This document shows positions 1-7,780 of a stretch of 64,000 nt of DNA, in pieces. Positions within the stretch are counted from its first letter, which is position 1; the number at the start of each line of letters is the position of its first letter. The notes beneath the pieces are model-generated. The model was not told where the DNA came from. It made no database searches and saw only the letters and a program-made list of their open reading frames with translations. The stretch covers positions 186,001 through 250,000 of the forward strand of contig NZ_CP050804.1 in assembly GCF_012563545.1 (NCBI RefSeq), written 5' to 3'. A program made the position numbers and the translations under genes. This DNA is from Arcanobacterium buesumense (GTDB lineage Bacteria; Actinomycetota; Actinomycetes; Actinomycetales; Actinomycetaceae).

Positions 1-310
1 AGTTTTTGCAGTTAATTCTTCGGGGCAAGTTGAAGCTTCTGGATCAATTGAGACGCTCCGGAGAACTCTCCGTGCTGCCCGTGAAGACGAACGCCATCGC
101 AGCGCTCACACGGTTCAAGAAGTTCATGCCCATGATCGTGGTACTGCAGTTGTTCCAAGCAGTCAGCAACTTGATTGGTTACTAGAGTTGCTTGAACAAC
201 ACATGTACGACCGGTTATCTCATCGGCAACTCAAACTTGTTGGGACTTCGTCAGTTACAAATGAAGACGACGATGCTGAAATTCTGGATGTGAATGAGAT
301 TATTCTGTGA
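1..310 (+). CDS. 3' end of an unidentified protein (partial)
   Basis: The frame beginning at base 2 is open from the window edge to a TGA at 308-310, giving about 102 residues. The tail is hydrophilic and ends in an acidic stretch (EDDDAEILDVNEIIL). A helical segment, QLDWLLELLEQHMYDRL, lies in the middle. The stop overlaps the GTG start of the Nudix gene (GTGA), which suggests translational coupling in one operon. I do not recognise the family, and the N-terminal part lies outside the window, so no function is assigned. That it is coding is fairly secure, because the frame is open throughout and meets the next gene in the usual operon way. Confidence 0.6.
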   Translation, partial: VFAVNSSGQVEASGSIETLRRTLRAAREDERHRSAHTVQEVHAHDRGTAVVPSSQQLDWLLELLEQHMYDRLSHRQLKLVGTSSVTNEDDDAEILDVNEIIL

Positions 311-855
311 CAACTTTTAATGCAGCTGTCCTGGCGTTGCTTGATGCCAGTGTACGTCCGTGCCTTTTAGTTACGGTTAGAGCTACTCACATGCGTACTC
401 ATGCCGGGCAAATAAGTTTACCTGGCGGTGGAAAGAATAACGGGGAAACTCCAACTGAAACTGCCTTACGAGAAACCTGGGAAGAAGTGGGAATATTGCC
501 TGCAGATATTGAGATCCGAGGCCAGCTTTCCGCTTTTATTGCACCCCGTACGGGCCACAAAGTTATTCCCATCATTGGCCAACTTGATAAGCCTCATTCT
601 CACTACTCATTGCAATTAAACCCTAGTGAAGTAGCTAGTGCGCATTGGATCGCGCTAGCTGACCTAGCTGATCGTGAGAATCGCGGAACCTGGCAACGAG
701 TTGAACGTACCGGACCTGGATTTCAACTTGATGAGCTAATGATCTGGGGTTTTACAGCCCAAATCATTGACCGGCTTCTTGCTGAAGTTGGAGCAGCACA
801 ACCCTGGGATGTCAGTCGGATTCTGGCGATTCCACAACGGTTCGACTTTCCGTAA
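307..855 (+). CDS. Nudix hydrolase, CoA pyrophosphatase (NudL) type
   Basis: A 182-residue Nudix protein expected to cleave coenzyme A or its derivatives to 4'-phosphopantetheine and 3',5'-ADP in the cytosol. The UPF0035/CoA-type motif is visible around residues 22-42 (LLVTVRATHMRTHAGQ followed by ISLPGG). It runs into a full Nudix box: G-x5-E with GGKNNGE, then x7 and RETWEEVGI. The GTG start at 307 is the only usable one, because an in-frame TGA lies at 295. It overlaps the upstream stop. The N-terminus is shorter than in many NudL relatives. Its 3' end overlaps the convergent DUF3806 gene by 44 bp. Family assignment is secure; the exact substrate is inferred. Confidence 0.82.
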   Translation: MTTFNAAVLALLDASVRPCLLVTVRATHMRTHAGQISLPGGGKNNGETPTETALRETWEEVGILPADIEIRGQLSAFIAPRTGHKVIPIIGQLDKPHSHYSLQLNPSEVASAHWIALADLADRENRGTWQRVERTGPGFQLDELMIWGFTAQIIDRLLAEVGAAQPWDVSRILAIPQRFDFP

Positions 856-1255
856 TGGAACGCAACACCTCATCGACATAGGAACGGAAAAGATCTGGAT
901 CAGTGTTGTGCCATCGTCGCTCGACGACGTCGAACGGATAAACAACCACCGTATTTTCCCCATGAACCCCGATCAACACTAGCGTGGATTGGTGACCGTC
1001 AGTCACGCTAGCCCACTGCATGCCAGTAGCTTGTTGTATATGAAAGCCCAAGGCTACTGCCAGAACGTCTAATGACTCAGACAGATCTTGACCTGATTTT
1101 TCTGTATCTGCAATCTGAATCGCACGTAACTCAGTAGCACGTACATCAATGCTATCTACTGAATCAAGAAGATTTTGGCGTTCAGCCAGTTCACCGGCAT
1201 TGAGAATGCGCTGTTGCTCGGCGTCAGATAATTGACGGACGTGAATTTCAGACAT
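812..1255 (-). CDS. DUF3806-type protein
   Basis: A 147-residue protein of unknown biochemical role. An N-terminal helical part of about 60 residues precedes a compact domain, LAVALGFHIQQATGMQW then ASVTDGHQSTLVLIG. This domain continues to VVVYPFDVVERRW, a pattern typical of DUF3806 proteins in actinobacteria (large hydrophobic strand, W-x-x-V-x-D, and a V-x-P-x-D segment). There is no signal peptide or membrane segment. It is convergent with the Nudix gene and overlaps its end. A symmetric dyad at 1269-1305 lies just upstream and could hold its promoter. The family call rests on pattern resemblance only. Confidence 0.6.
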   Translation of the reverse strand: MSEIHVRQLSDAEQQRILNAGELAERQNLLDSVDSIDVRATELRAIQIADTEKSGQDLSESLDVLAVALGFHIQQATGMQWASVTDGHQSTLVLIGVHGENTVVVYPFDVVERRWHNTDPDLFRSYVDEVLRSITESRTVVESPESD

Positions 1256-1268
1256 GACATGATTTTAT

Positions 1269-1305
1269 CCTATTGATAGATAAAAGAAACAGACATATCA
1301 ATAGG
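1269..1305. promoter_or_regulatory. 10-bp inverted repeat with 17-nt spacer, possible bidirectional promoter or operator
   Basis: CCTATTGATA (1269-1278) is perfectly repeated in inverse orientation as TATCAATAGG (1296-1305). The 17-nt spacing means that each strand reads TTGATA, 17 nt, TATCAA. That resembles a -35/-10 pair on both strands. On the minus strand it sits directly before the DUF3806 start; on the plus strand it is about 170 bp before the nuclease gene. A promoter role is inferred. Confidence 0.4.
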
Positions 1306-1472
1306 CTATAGATCCCGGAGCGTTCAAAGTTTTTATGGTAGCAGTAAACATTTAATTAATAACGCGCTAGTATTTAAAAGTAAAAGTCTAAGAAGACGAA
1401 GTTGTTTTCTTAGCACGGTTATTTTTACTACAACTATGGGGTTGTGGTTTTATGACGAAGAAAGGTGAGCAC

Positions 1473-4400
1473 GTGCGACTTTCGCGTTCACAAAAACTGG
1501 CTGCTATTTTTACAGCGCCCATTCTTTCCTTGCCGCTAACAGTGCTTCCAGCACAAGCAGCACCAGATAATAGCAACGTCGTCATCAACGAAGTATATGT
1601 TGATGGCACCGATAAAAGAGGCGAATTCCGGGATTATGTAGAGCTCTATAATCCCACTGATGCACCTATCGATCTCGGTAATTATGTGTTACAGGGATTT
1701 GCAAACTCTGGTAACAAATCAGGTGGTAAAACCGAATTGGCCGGAGAAATTCCAGCTAAAGGGTACTTCCTCGTTACTGCTGCTAAAGGAAAACCGGCCA
1801 CTGAGCTAAACGCTGATCAGCAAACTGGAAAATTCAATATGAGTGCTTCAGATAAAGGAGCCTCTATTGGATTATTTACCCAAGATAGCGTGCCTGACAA
1901 ACTTACTGCCGGAGCAGCCGCAGTCGACCTCGTAGGATGGGGTACAAAAGCTATTGGTGAAACCGAAGCGATTCAGGAAATTGCGAGAGGTTCTCAATCC
2001 TTCCAGCGTGCCAAAGCTGGGGTAGATACCGATAATAACTCAAAAGATTTTACTATCGTCGAAGCAACCCCAATGAGCACCAAGGGGGACGCAAAAGTTA
2101 CGGCTCCGAGTGAGCCAGACCCAGCACCTGGCCAGCCAGACCCTGCACCTGGCCAGCCAGACCCTGCACCTGACCAGCCAAGCGAACCAGGTGAATCCCC
2201 AGCTCCTGATCCAGACCCACAAAAAATTCTCACCATTGCCGAGATTCAAGGTGAAGGTACAGATACCCCGCATGAAAAGGAAATCGTCACAACTCGTGGC
2301 GTGATTACTGCTGTCTATCCATACGGTGGATTCCAAGGTTTCTATATGCAAACCCCTGGAAGTGGCGGCTCCAAAGACGCAACTCCACAAGCATCCGATG
2401 GTATCTTCGTCTACGTCGGCAACTTCAACAACCTCAAGAACAACACCGGTGGAAAACCGGCAAAGCTTGAAATAGGAAATTATGTTGAAGTAACTGGACG
2501 CGCCAGTGAACGCTTCGGCTTAACCCAAATTAGCGTTTACAAAGAAGACCAGGGAACCGTTACTGATCAACCCAAAGACGAAACCATCCTCGCCCCACAA
2601 CCAGTGGAAATTGAGAGCGTTCCAGACGATCCAGCAGAACGCGAAAAGCTCGAAAGCATGCTGGTGAAAATCACTGGCAAATACACAATTTCGGCAAACT
2701 ATTACACTAACCGTCACGGTCGTCTTGATTTAGCGCCAGGTGAAGAACCATTCCGAATCCCATCAGATGCAACCGCAGATAAAGACCAGTGGCCAATACT
2801 CACTGAAAAGATTAACCGGGAACGCATTGCTCTTGACGACGGCGCCTCTATGGACTACACCGACCCCGGGAAAAAGGATAACCCGTGGCCAAACTACAAG
2901 TACCCCGTGCCATATCTTGACGTTAATAAACCGTTACGAGTAGGCACAGTTATCACTTTGCCACAGCCAATGATCCTCGATTATCGTGCAAACTCTGTAG
3001 GATATAAAAAGTACGAAGACCGATGGAATCTTCAGCCGACACGTCCGCTCACCGATGCTAAGGATCTGACAAACAACGAATGGACAAAATGGGTAGAGTT
3101 CACCTCAACTCGTCAACCAGCTCCACAATTCGATCAAGGTAATGTCACTATCACATCCTTCAACGTGCTTAACTACTTCACCACCCTTGGAAAAGACACA
3201 CCAGGATGTAAACCATACGCAGCATACGATGGGACAGGTCTGACCAATCGACGTTGCGACCCACGTGGTGCATTTTCGGACGAGGCTTTCCAGATGCAAC
3301 AGTCTAAGATCGTTAAAGCTATTAACGAACTAAACTCCAGCGTCGTCGGTCTTGAAGAAATCGAAAACTCCATCAAGTTTGGCGACAACCGCGATGCTGC
3401 GATCGCCAACCTCGTTACCGAACTGAACAAAGACGCCGGAAGCGAAAAGTGGGCCTACGTCCCATCACCAGCAGCGGAAAAACTACCTGACCTTGATGCA
3501 CAAGATGTTATCCGCCTAGCCTTCATCTACCAGAAAGATACCATCAAGCCAGTTGGTGATTCACATGTCCTATACAACGGAACCCAATGGGCTTATGCAC
3601 GGCAACCATTAGCGCAAAAATTCCAAGCCATTAAAGATGGGGCAGATGAAGGTAAGCCGTTCGTCGTCGTCATCAACCATCTCAAATCAAAGGGATCAGA
3701 CAAAGACACTGTGCCAAACGATGGCTACCAAGGTAATAACAACAATATGCGTGTCAACCAAGTCACCGAAATGGCCCAATGGGTAGCACAAAACTTTGCT
3801 GACGATCCAGTATTTGTTATCGGTGACCTTAACTCCTACACTCGCGAAGACCCACTCGTGAAACTGGAAAAGGACTTTGGCTACACGTCTATCGCTGAAA
3901 AGATGGGTGTCAAGAACCACTCCTACCAATTCGGCGGTCTCGTTGGATCACTCGATCATGCGCTCGGCAATGCCAAGGCAATGGAGATGGTCAAAGCTGC
4001 TGACGTATGGAACGTCAACGCGATGGAACCAGTAGCATTTGAATATGCCCGCTGGAACTACAACATCAATTACAAAAACCTCTTTGACGGAGAATCGCCA
4101 TACCGTTCCTCCGATCACGATCCGATCAAGGTTGCCATCGAGACTCGGGATTCCGTGCCGTGGACTGAGCTGACTCCAGCCAACCCGGTTGAGCCAGAAC
4201 AGCCAGAGGCGACTGTAGTTGAGCCGAAGGCTTCGGTAGTTATCCCTGAGGCTTCCGATCCGGCAGCCTGTAAGACTCTCCCATTCGTAACGGTTGAACC
4301 TATGAAAGGCGTGACCTACAAGGTAACTGTTGACGGTAAGGAGATTGAGCCGGTTGCTGACAATGCAAACAAGTATGAATACCCGTACGGTAAGACCGTG

Positions 4401-4721
4401 AAAGTTGTCGCAACGGTTAAGGACGGCTTCAAGCTTGCTGATGGGGCAAAGACTGAATGGTCTTGGACCGCACCAAGCCGCGAAGAACTCAAATGCGAAG
4501 TGCCATGGACTGAGCTGACGCCAGCCAACCCAGTTGAGCCAGCACCAACACCGCAAGATCCGACACCAGTCCCACAAAAGCCACAAACCGAAAAGCAGAA
4601 CAACAACTCTGCAACAACCGGACTGGCAAAGACCGGTATTGACAACAGTGGCCTAGTTGGACTAGCAGCTATCGCACTCATTGCTGGCGGAGCACTCATC
4701 GCTCGCCGTCGTCAAGCATGA
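1473..4721 (+). CDS. Cell-wall-anchored ExeM/NucH-type extracellular nuclease
   Basis: A secreted nuclease of 1082 residues. The GTG at 1473 is chosen because AAAGGTGAG precedes it at good spacing and because it gives a normal signal peptide ending near LPAQAA; an in-frame ATG at 1452 is the alternative. In order: lamin-tail domain (from about residue 36, VVINEVYVDG), a PDPAPGQ proline-rich linker, an OB-like region, then an endonuclease/exonuclease/phosphatase domain at about 555-885. The last shows SFNVLNYF, VVGLEEIEN, VINHLKSKG, VIGDLNSY, SLDHALGN and SDHDPIK. Two copies of VPWTELTPANPVEP flank a small beta domain. The C-terminus is LAKTG, a hydrophobic stretch and RRRQA, so it is a sortase substrate. 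Its likely role is degrading extracellular DNA for nutrition or escape from neutrophil traps. Confidence 0.88.
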   Translation: MRLSRSQKLAAIFTAPILSLPLTVLPAQAAPDNSNVVINEVYVDGTDKRGEFRDYVELYNPTDAPIDLGNYVLQGFANSGNKSGGKTELAGEIPAKGYFLVTAAKGKPATELNADQQTGKFNMSASDKGASIGLFTQDSVPDKLTAGAAAVDLVGWGTKAIGETEAIQEIARGSQSFQRAKAGVDTDNNSKDFTIVEATPMSTKGDAKVTAPSEPDPAPGQPDPAPGQPDPAPDQPSEPGESPAPDPDPQKILTIAEIQGEGTDTPHEKEIVTTRGVITAVYPYGGFQGFYMQTPGSGGSKDATPQASDGIFVYVGNFNNLKNNTGGKPAKLEIGNYVEVTGRASERFGLTQISVYKEDQGTVTDQPKDETILAPQPVEIESVPDDPAEREKLESMLVKITGKYTISANYYTNRHGRLDLAPGEEPFRIPSDATADKDQWPILTEKINRERIALDDGASMDYTDPGKKDNPWPNYKYPVPYLDVNKPLRVGTVITLPQPMILDYRANSVGYKKYEDRWNLQPTRPLTDAKDLTNNEWTKWVEFTSTRQPAPQFDQGNVTITSFNVLNYFTTLGKDTPGCKPYAAYDGTGLTNRRCDPRGAFSDEAFQMQQSKIVKAINELNSSVVGLEEIENSIKFGDNRDAAIANLVTELNKDAGSEKWAYVPSPAAEKLPDLDAQDVIRLAFIYQKDTIKPVGDSHVLYNGTQWAYARQPLAQKFQAIKDGADEGKPFVVVINHLKSKGSDKDTVPNDGYQGNNNNMRVNQVTEMAQWVAQNFADDPVFVIGDLNSYTREDPLVKLEKDFGYTSIAEKMGVKNHSYQFGGLVGSLDHALGNAKAMEMVKAADVWNVNAMEPVAFEYARWNYNINYKNLFDGESPYRSSDHDPIKVAIETRDSVPWTELTPANPVEPEQPEATVVEPKASVVIPEASDPAACKTLPFVTVEPMKGVTYKVTVDGKEIEPVADNANKYEYPYGKTVKVVATVKDGFKLADGAKTEWSWTAPSREELKCEVPWTELTPANPVEPAPTPQDPTPVPQKPQTEKQNNNSATTGLAKTGIDNSGLVGLAAIALIAGGALIARRRQA
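2115..2177 (+). repeat. Three 21-bp tandem repeats encoding a PDPAPGQ linker
   Basis: Units at 2115-2135, 2136-2156 and 2157-2177 differ at only a few positions. They encode PDPAPGQ, PDPAPGQ and PDPAPDQ in the nuclease. Such repeats commonly vary in number between strains, which would change linker length. Confidence 0.85.
4155..4541 (+). repeat. 42-bp direct repeat in the nuclease C-terminal region
   Basis: The segment at 4155-4196 recurs almost unchanged at 4500-4541. Both encode VPWTELTPANPVEP. The two copies bracket a domain of about 100 residues before the wall-anchor linker. Confidence 0.8.
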
Positions 4722-4763
4722 TGCCACACAAGATGTAACGTCTAACGTACTAACGACACAGCC

Positions 4764-4794
4764 AAAGGGCCCTAGCACACCGCTAGGGCCCTTT
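4764..4794. terminator. Bidirectional rho-independent terminator
   Basis: AAAGGGCCCTAGC at 4764-4776 pairs perfectly with GCTAGGGCCCTTT at 4782-4794 over a 5-nt loop. It separates the convergent nuclease and YbaK-type genes. Confidence 0.85.
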
Positions 4795-4812
4795 GCGATA
4801 GATCAACTAAAC

Positions 4813-5328
4813 TCACCACTGTGCAATATCAGCTACCTGAGCTCCTGACACTGCGATAAAATCCGCCGGTACAATCCCCACCGACAAGGTACGCTTACCA
4901 CCAGAAATAAGGATTTCATCCGCCATCAGCGCACACTCATCAAGAAAAATAGGGAACTGATGCTTTTGACCAAGCGGTGAAATACCACCAGTAACATAAC
5001 CAGTGACCTTCTCCGCCTTACGCGGATCCATCATAGCCACCGACTTCACCCCGGCAGCTTTAGCCACCGACTTCAAGTTCAGCCGTGCGCTCGCCGGAAC
5101 AATAGCCACAAAAACATCCCGACCCGATTCCACCATCAGCGTCTTAAAAACCGAATCAGGGTCACATCCGAGTATCTCTGCAGTATCACGCGCATAGCCG
5201 TGATCCATCGTCGTCGAATGCTCGTATTCATATAACCGAAACGAAACACTAGCCGATTCAAGCACCTGTAGCGCTGGCGTTCCAGAATGATGAGACTTGT
5301 GTTGTCCTGTTTTCTTCTTATCAGCCAT
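4813..5328 (-). CDS. ybaK: Cys-tRNA(Pro)/aminoacyl-tRNA deacylase, YbaK/EbsC type
   Basis: A 171-residue cytosolic editing protein that hydrolyses mischarged Cys-tRNA(Pro). The family pattern is clear: HSGTPALQVLESASV at the N-terminus, YEYEHS, DPDSVFKTLMVE, VAIVPASARLNLKSVAKAAG, then MMDPRKAEKVTGYVTGGISP and QKHQFPIFLDE. The K in VFKTLM corresponds to the conserved lysine of the family. An in-frame extension to 5682 exists, but it overlaps the GNAT gene and has no family similarity, so the ATG at 5328 is chosen. No Shine-Dalgarno sequence is visible. The start lies only 14 bp from that of the divergent GNAT gene. Confidence 0.88.
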   Translation of the reverse strand: MADKKKTGQHKSHHSGTPALQVLESASVSFRLYEYEHSTTMDHGYARDTAEILGCDPDSVFKTLMVESGRDVFVAIVPASARLNLKSVAKAAGVKSVAMMDPRKAEKVTGYVTGGISPLGQKHQFPIFLDECALMADEILISGGKRTLSVGIVPADFIAVSGAQVADIAQW

Positions 5329-5342
5329 GACACAATAAAACC

Positions 5343-5837
5343 ATGAATAACCACGATCGTTTCTATCTACGCCCTGCCGCGCGTGTCGACGCTGAAGCCA
5401 TCTACCAACTTCACACTGACATCCTGCGCGAAACCACCCCACAAAACATCCACCCCCACGACACCTACGACCACCTCGTCGAACTCCTGACCGATCCGGG
5501 CGCAAGTAGCATCTGGGTCGGCGAATGCAACAATGAAATTGTGGGATATGTACGCTCTGACGCCCTAGGCGCCGGCCGGAAACGAATGCTCGCACTAACG
5601 TGGCTTGGTGTACGAAGCGCTGATCGTCGTCGAGGATACGGCACCAAACTACTAACCGCCGCAATCGGAGACATGCCCGCATACGCCTTCACACCAAGCG
5701 CCCAAGTCACCCCGTTTCTCAACAAAAACGGCTTCGAGTCAATCAAAAACGACGACGAAACCCGCGCAATAATTCACGAACTACACCTGGCAGACACCGC
5801 TGAACCGCACTGCCACGTCATGACATTTTGGCGATGA
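5343..5837 (+). CDS. GNAT-family N-acetyltransferase
   Basis: A 164-residue acetyl-CoA-dependent acetyltransferase. The typical opening YLRPAARVDAEAIYQLH is followed by the acetyl-CoA-binding core RMLALTWLGVRSADRRRGYG, in which the R-R-x-G-Y-G loop is visible near residues 96-101. It ends with the helix TKLLTAAI and a final strand with PFLNKNGF. The acceptor substrate cannot be read from sequence. The gene is divergent from ybaK with 14 bp between start codons, and no Shine-Dalgarno sequence is seen, so a leaderless transcript is plausible. Confidence 0.8.
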   Translation: MNNHDRFYLRPAARVDAEAIYQLHTDILRETTPQNIHPHDTYDHLVELLTDPGASSIWVGECNNEIVGYVRSDALGAGRKRMLALTWLGVRSADRRRGYGTKLLTAAIGDMPAYAFTPSAQVTPFLNKNGFESIKNDDETRAIIHELHLADTAEPHCHVMTFWR

Positions 5838-5890
5838 AGTAAGCATTAAAATATTAATGCACAACAATTAAACGCATAGCGAGTAGAAAA

Positions 5891-7045
5891 ATGAGCGGCC
5901 ACGAAACCACCGTCGGCATCCCCACACAACACGCCGAAAAAGAGTCAAGCACTCCAGGAAAAGGCAGATTTGCACCATCGCCTACCGGAGACTTCCATCT
6001 TGGAAATCTGCGAACGGCCCTGCTTGCATGGGCCTTCGCGCGACACACCGGTCGAGATTTTCATATGCGCATCGAAGACCTTGACGACCGTTCCCGACCC
6101 CAATATATTCACCGTCAACTAGGAGACCTAGAAACACTTGGAATAGACTGGGACGGCCCAGAAATACGCCAAAGCCAACGGCTAGATCGATACGAAGAAA
6201 TATATGCCGACCTACGTAAATCCGGCGCCTTGTACGAATGCTATTGCACGCGAAAAGAACTAGCAACACTCGCTTCCGCGCCTCACCAACCACCAGGATC
6301 TTATGCGGGTACATGCCGGAATTTGAGCGACGATGAGCGAGTGGCAGGGCGGGAGAAAATGCGCGTCGCCAACCGGAAAGCCGCATTCCGATTGCGCACA
6401 ACAAACACCGAAATATGCCTCGAAGATCGCCAACTAGGTGTCTATCAAGCAATGATCGATGATTTTGTTATCCGGCGGGGCGATGGGGTCTTTTCGTACA
6501 ACTTCGTTTCTGTTGTAGACGATGGAGAATTTGGGGTAACCCAGATTGTGCGCGGTGATGACTTACTCTCCTCAACACCTCGGCAAATATATCTCCAGCA
6601 ACAGCTCGGTTATGCCACGCCAGAATATGCTCATGTCCCATTAGTGCTTAATACGGCAGGAGCTAGATTAGCAAAACGGGACGGGGCAGTGACGTTAAGT
6701 GAGCTTACTGAATTGGGATGGTCTGTTGGCGACATCATTGACCTCATTGCCAGTTCATTGGGGATGGGATGTGCGGCCTTATTGGGTGAGGCAGAGGTTA
6801 CTTCACCGGCTGAGGAAGGTGTTGCTTCACTTGGTGAGGAAGGTGTTGTTTCACCCGGTATAGGAGGCACTGCGAACGGCTGTAAACAGACCGTTGACCT
6901 GCACGATGGTGGACACTGCCGATCTGATATTCGTACAGCTAGAGAATTTTTGACTGTATTCGACCCGAAACTTTTGCCACGCACGCCGTGGTATGTCGAT
7001 GTTGCCAGGCTGGCTGAAGGGCCACAGGTCTGGTTTAGTGCATAA
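5891..7045 (+). CDS. gluQ: Glutamyl-Q tRNA(Asp) synthetase (GluQ-RS) with a repeat-containing insertion
   Basis: A class I synthetase-like enzyme that attaches glutamate to queuosine-34 of tRNA(Asp). Visible features are GRFAPSPTGDFHLGNLRTAL (HIGH-type motif HLGN), RIEDLDDR, the cysteines of the zinc site (ECYC and, further on, YAGTCRNL), GVTQIVRGDDLL, and RLAKRDGAVTL in place of KMSKS. It lacks an anticodon-binding domain, as the family does. At 384 residues it is longer than the usual roughly 300, because residues about 295-335 form an insertion. This insertion contains three 8-residue tandem repeats. It would act with the tRNA-Asp genes near 47.7-48 kb. Identification is secure; the role of the insertion is unknown. 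Confidence 0.88.
   Translation: MSGHETTVGIPTQHAEKESSTPGKGRFAPSPTGDFHLGNLRTALLAWAFARHTGRDFHMRIEDLDDRSRPQYIHRQLGDLETLGIDWDGPEIRQSQRLDRYEEIYADLRKSGALYECYCTRKELATLASAPHQPPGSYAGTCRNLSDDERVAGREKMRVANRKAAFRLRTTNTEICLEDRQLGVYQAMIDDFVIRRGDGVFSYNFVSVVDDGEFGVTQIVRGDDLLSSTPRQIYLQQQLGYATPEYAHVPLVLNTAGARLAKRDGAVTLSELTELGWSVGDIIDLIASSLGMGCAALLGEAEVTSPAEEGVASLGEEGVVSPGIGGTANGCKQTVDLHDGGHCRSDIRTAREFLTVFDPKLLPRTPWYVDVARLAEGPQVWFSA
6785..6856 (+). repeat. Three 24-bp tandem repeats inside gluQ
   Basis: Units at 6785-6808, 6809-6832 and 6833-6856 encode GEAEVTSP, AEEGVASL and GEEGVVSP. They lie within the insertion of the synthetase near its C-terminus. Confidence 0.8.
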
Positions 7046-7342
7046 ACATTGTAAAAATGGGGGCCTAGCGGTGCTTTATTGGCGGTGTGTCCTTTCGGTG
7101 GTGTGACTGCGCTTTGGCGAAAAGTGCAGTGAGAGTTGCCCGTGTGGCGGACCGCGCGGTGGTTCTTCAGCGACTTATCCATAGGTCCCCTGTTTTTCTT
7201 TCCGTTGGTGTGCTGTTTCTTGCTTCCGTCGTCCGCTGTCTCTTCCGCTCGGAATTCTGTGTAGATGAGGCGGAAAATGGTGGTATCAGCTCTTAAATAC
7301 GAGTTCTCGAGACACTCGAGTGGAGGTGTCATGGGCAAATAA
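7046..7342. other. Intergenic stretch without a recognised gene
   Basis: No credible coding frame is seen. Long frames on the minus strand are antisense continuations over gluQ with no family similarity. A short CTCGAG-ACA-CTCGAG symmetric sequence occurs at about 7305-7320. No clear terminator for gluQ was found here. Confidence 0.5.
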
Positions 7343-7382
7343 AGTGGGGGATGATGAGCACAGATGCTCATCATCCCCCACT
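7343..7382. terminator. 18-bp perfect hairpin (tandem terminator, distal copy)
   Basis: An 18-bp arm at 7343-7360 pairs perfectly with 7365-7382 over a CAGA loop. It lies just beyond a second hairpin downstream of the antitoxin-like gene. It is likely part of a bidirectional terminator pair between gluQ and that gene. Confidence 0.7.
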
Positions 7383-7385
7383 GCT

Positions 7386-7422
7386 AAGGGTTGTGACAAC
7401 ATCGCGTGTTGCCACAACCCTT
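7386..7422. terminator. 15-bp hairpin downstream of the antitoxin-like gene
   Basis: AAGGGTTGTGACAAC (7386-7400) pairs with GTTGCCACAACCCTT (7408-7422) with one mismatch. It ends 11 bp from the stop of the minus-strand gene and is the likely terminator for it. Confidence 0.75.
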
Positions 7423-7433
7423 ATAATCTAGAT

Positions 7434-7628
7434 TTATTCGTTGCCGATTTTCGAATCTATGACATCCCGAACCTGAGAAATCTTATCTGCGTGATCGTCC
7501 CCAGTAGCCTTTTTCGCTGCTTCTTCAGCCTTATCCAGAGCCATATCTGAGATATCTTCGGCCTTTTCACTTTTAAGTATGTCTTTGTTATCGTTGAGTG
7601 CTTCTTTTGCCTTATCAAAAAGTGACAT
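7434..7628 (-). CDS. Small MT0933/Rv0909-like antitoxin family protein
   Basis: A 64-residue, highly charged, helical protein opening MSLFDKAKEALNDNKD and rich in KAEEAAKKA-type heptads, ending KISQVRDVIDSKIGNE. Length and composition match the MT0933-like (Rv0909-type) antitoxin family of actinobacteria. It has a good Shine-Dalgarno sequence (AAGGAGC upstream of ATG on the minus strand). No toxin gene follows or precedes it, so it may be a solitary stress or antitoxin-like protein rather than half of a working pair. The family assignment is by pattern only. Confidence 0.6.
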   Translation of the reverse strand: MSLFDKAKEALNDNKDILKSEKAEDISDMALDKAEEAAKKATGDDHADKISQVRDVIDSKIGNE

Positions 7629-7780
7629 AAAAGCTCCTTTCCTTGGTTGTACCGGAGAAGACGAGCAAGAAGGATCAAGTCGATAAACAATAAGTCGTTG
7701 ACCTGCTCAAAACCGGTACTATTCCCAAGGCTAACGAAAAACTAGTGAGATTGCGTATCCTCAACTGTTTTTCTGCTGTT

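Noticed and set aside
3948-4586. Minus-strand frame of 212 codons inside the nuclease gene
   Set aside because: It is tryptophan-rich shadow translation of the repetitive C-terminal coding region.
6631-7374. Minus-strand frame of 247 codons
   Set aside because: It lies antisense to gluQ and its 3' gap, has no ribosome-binding site, is rich in P and S from the opposite strand, and resembles no family.
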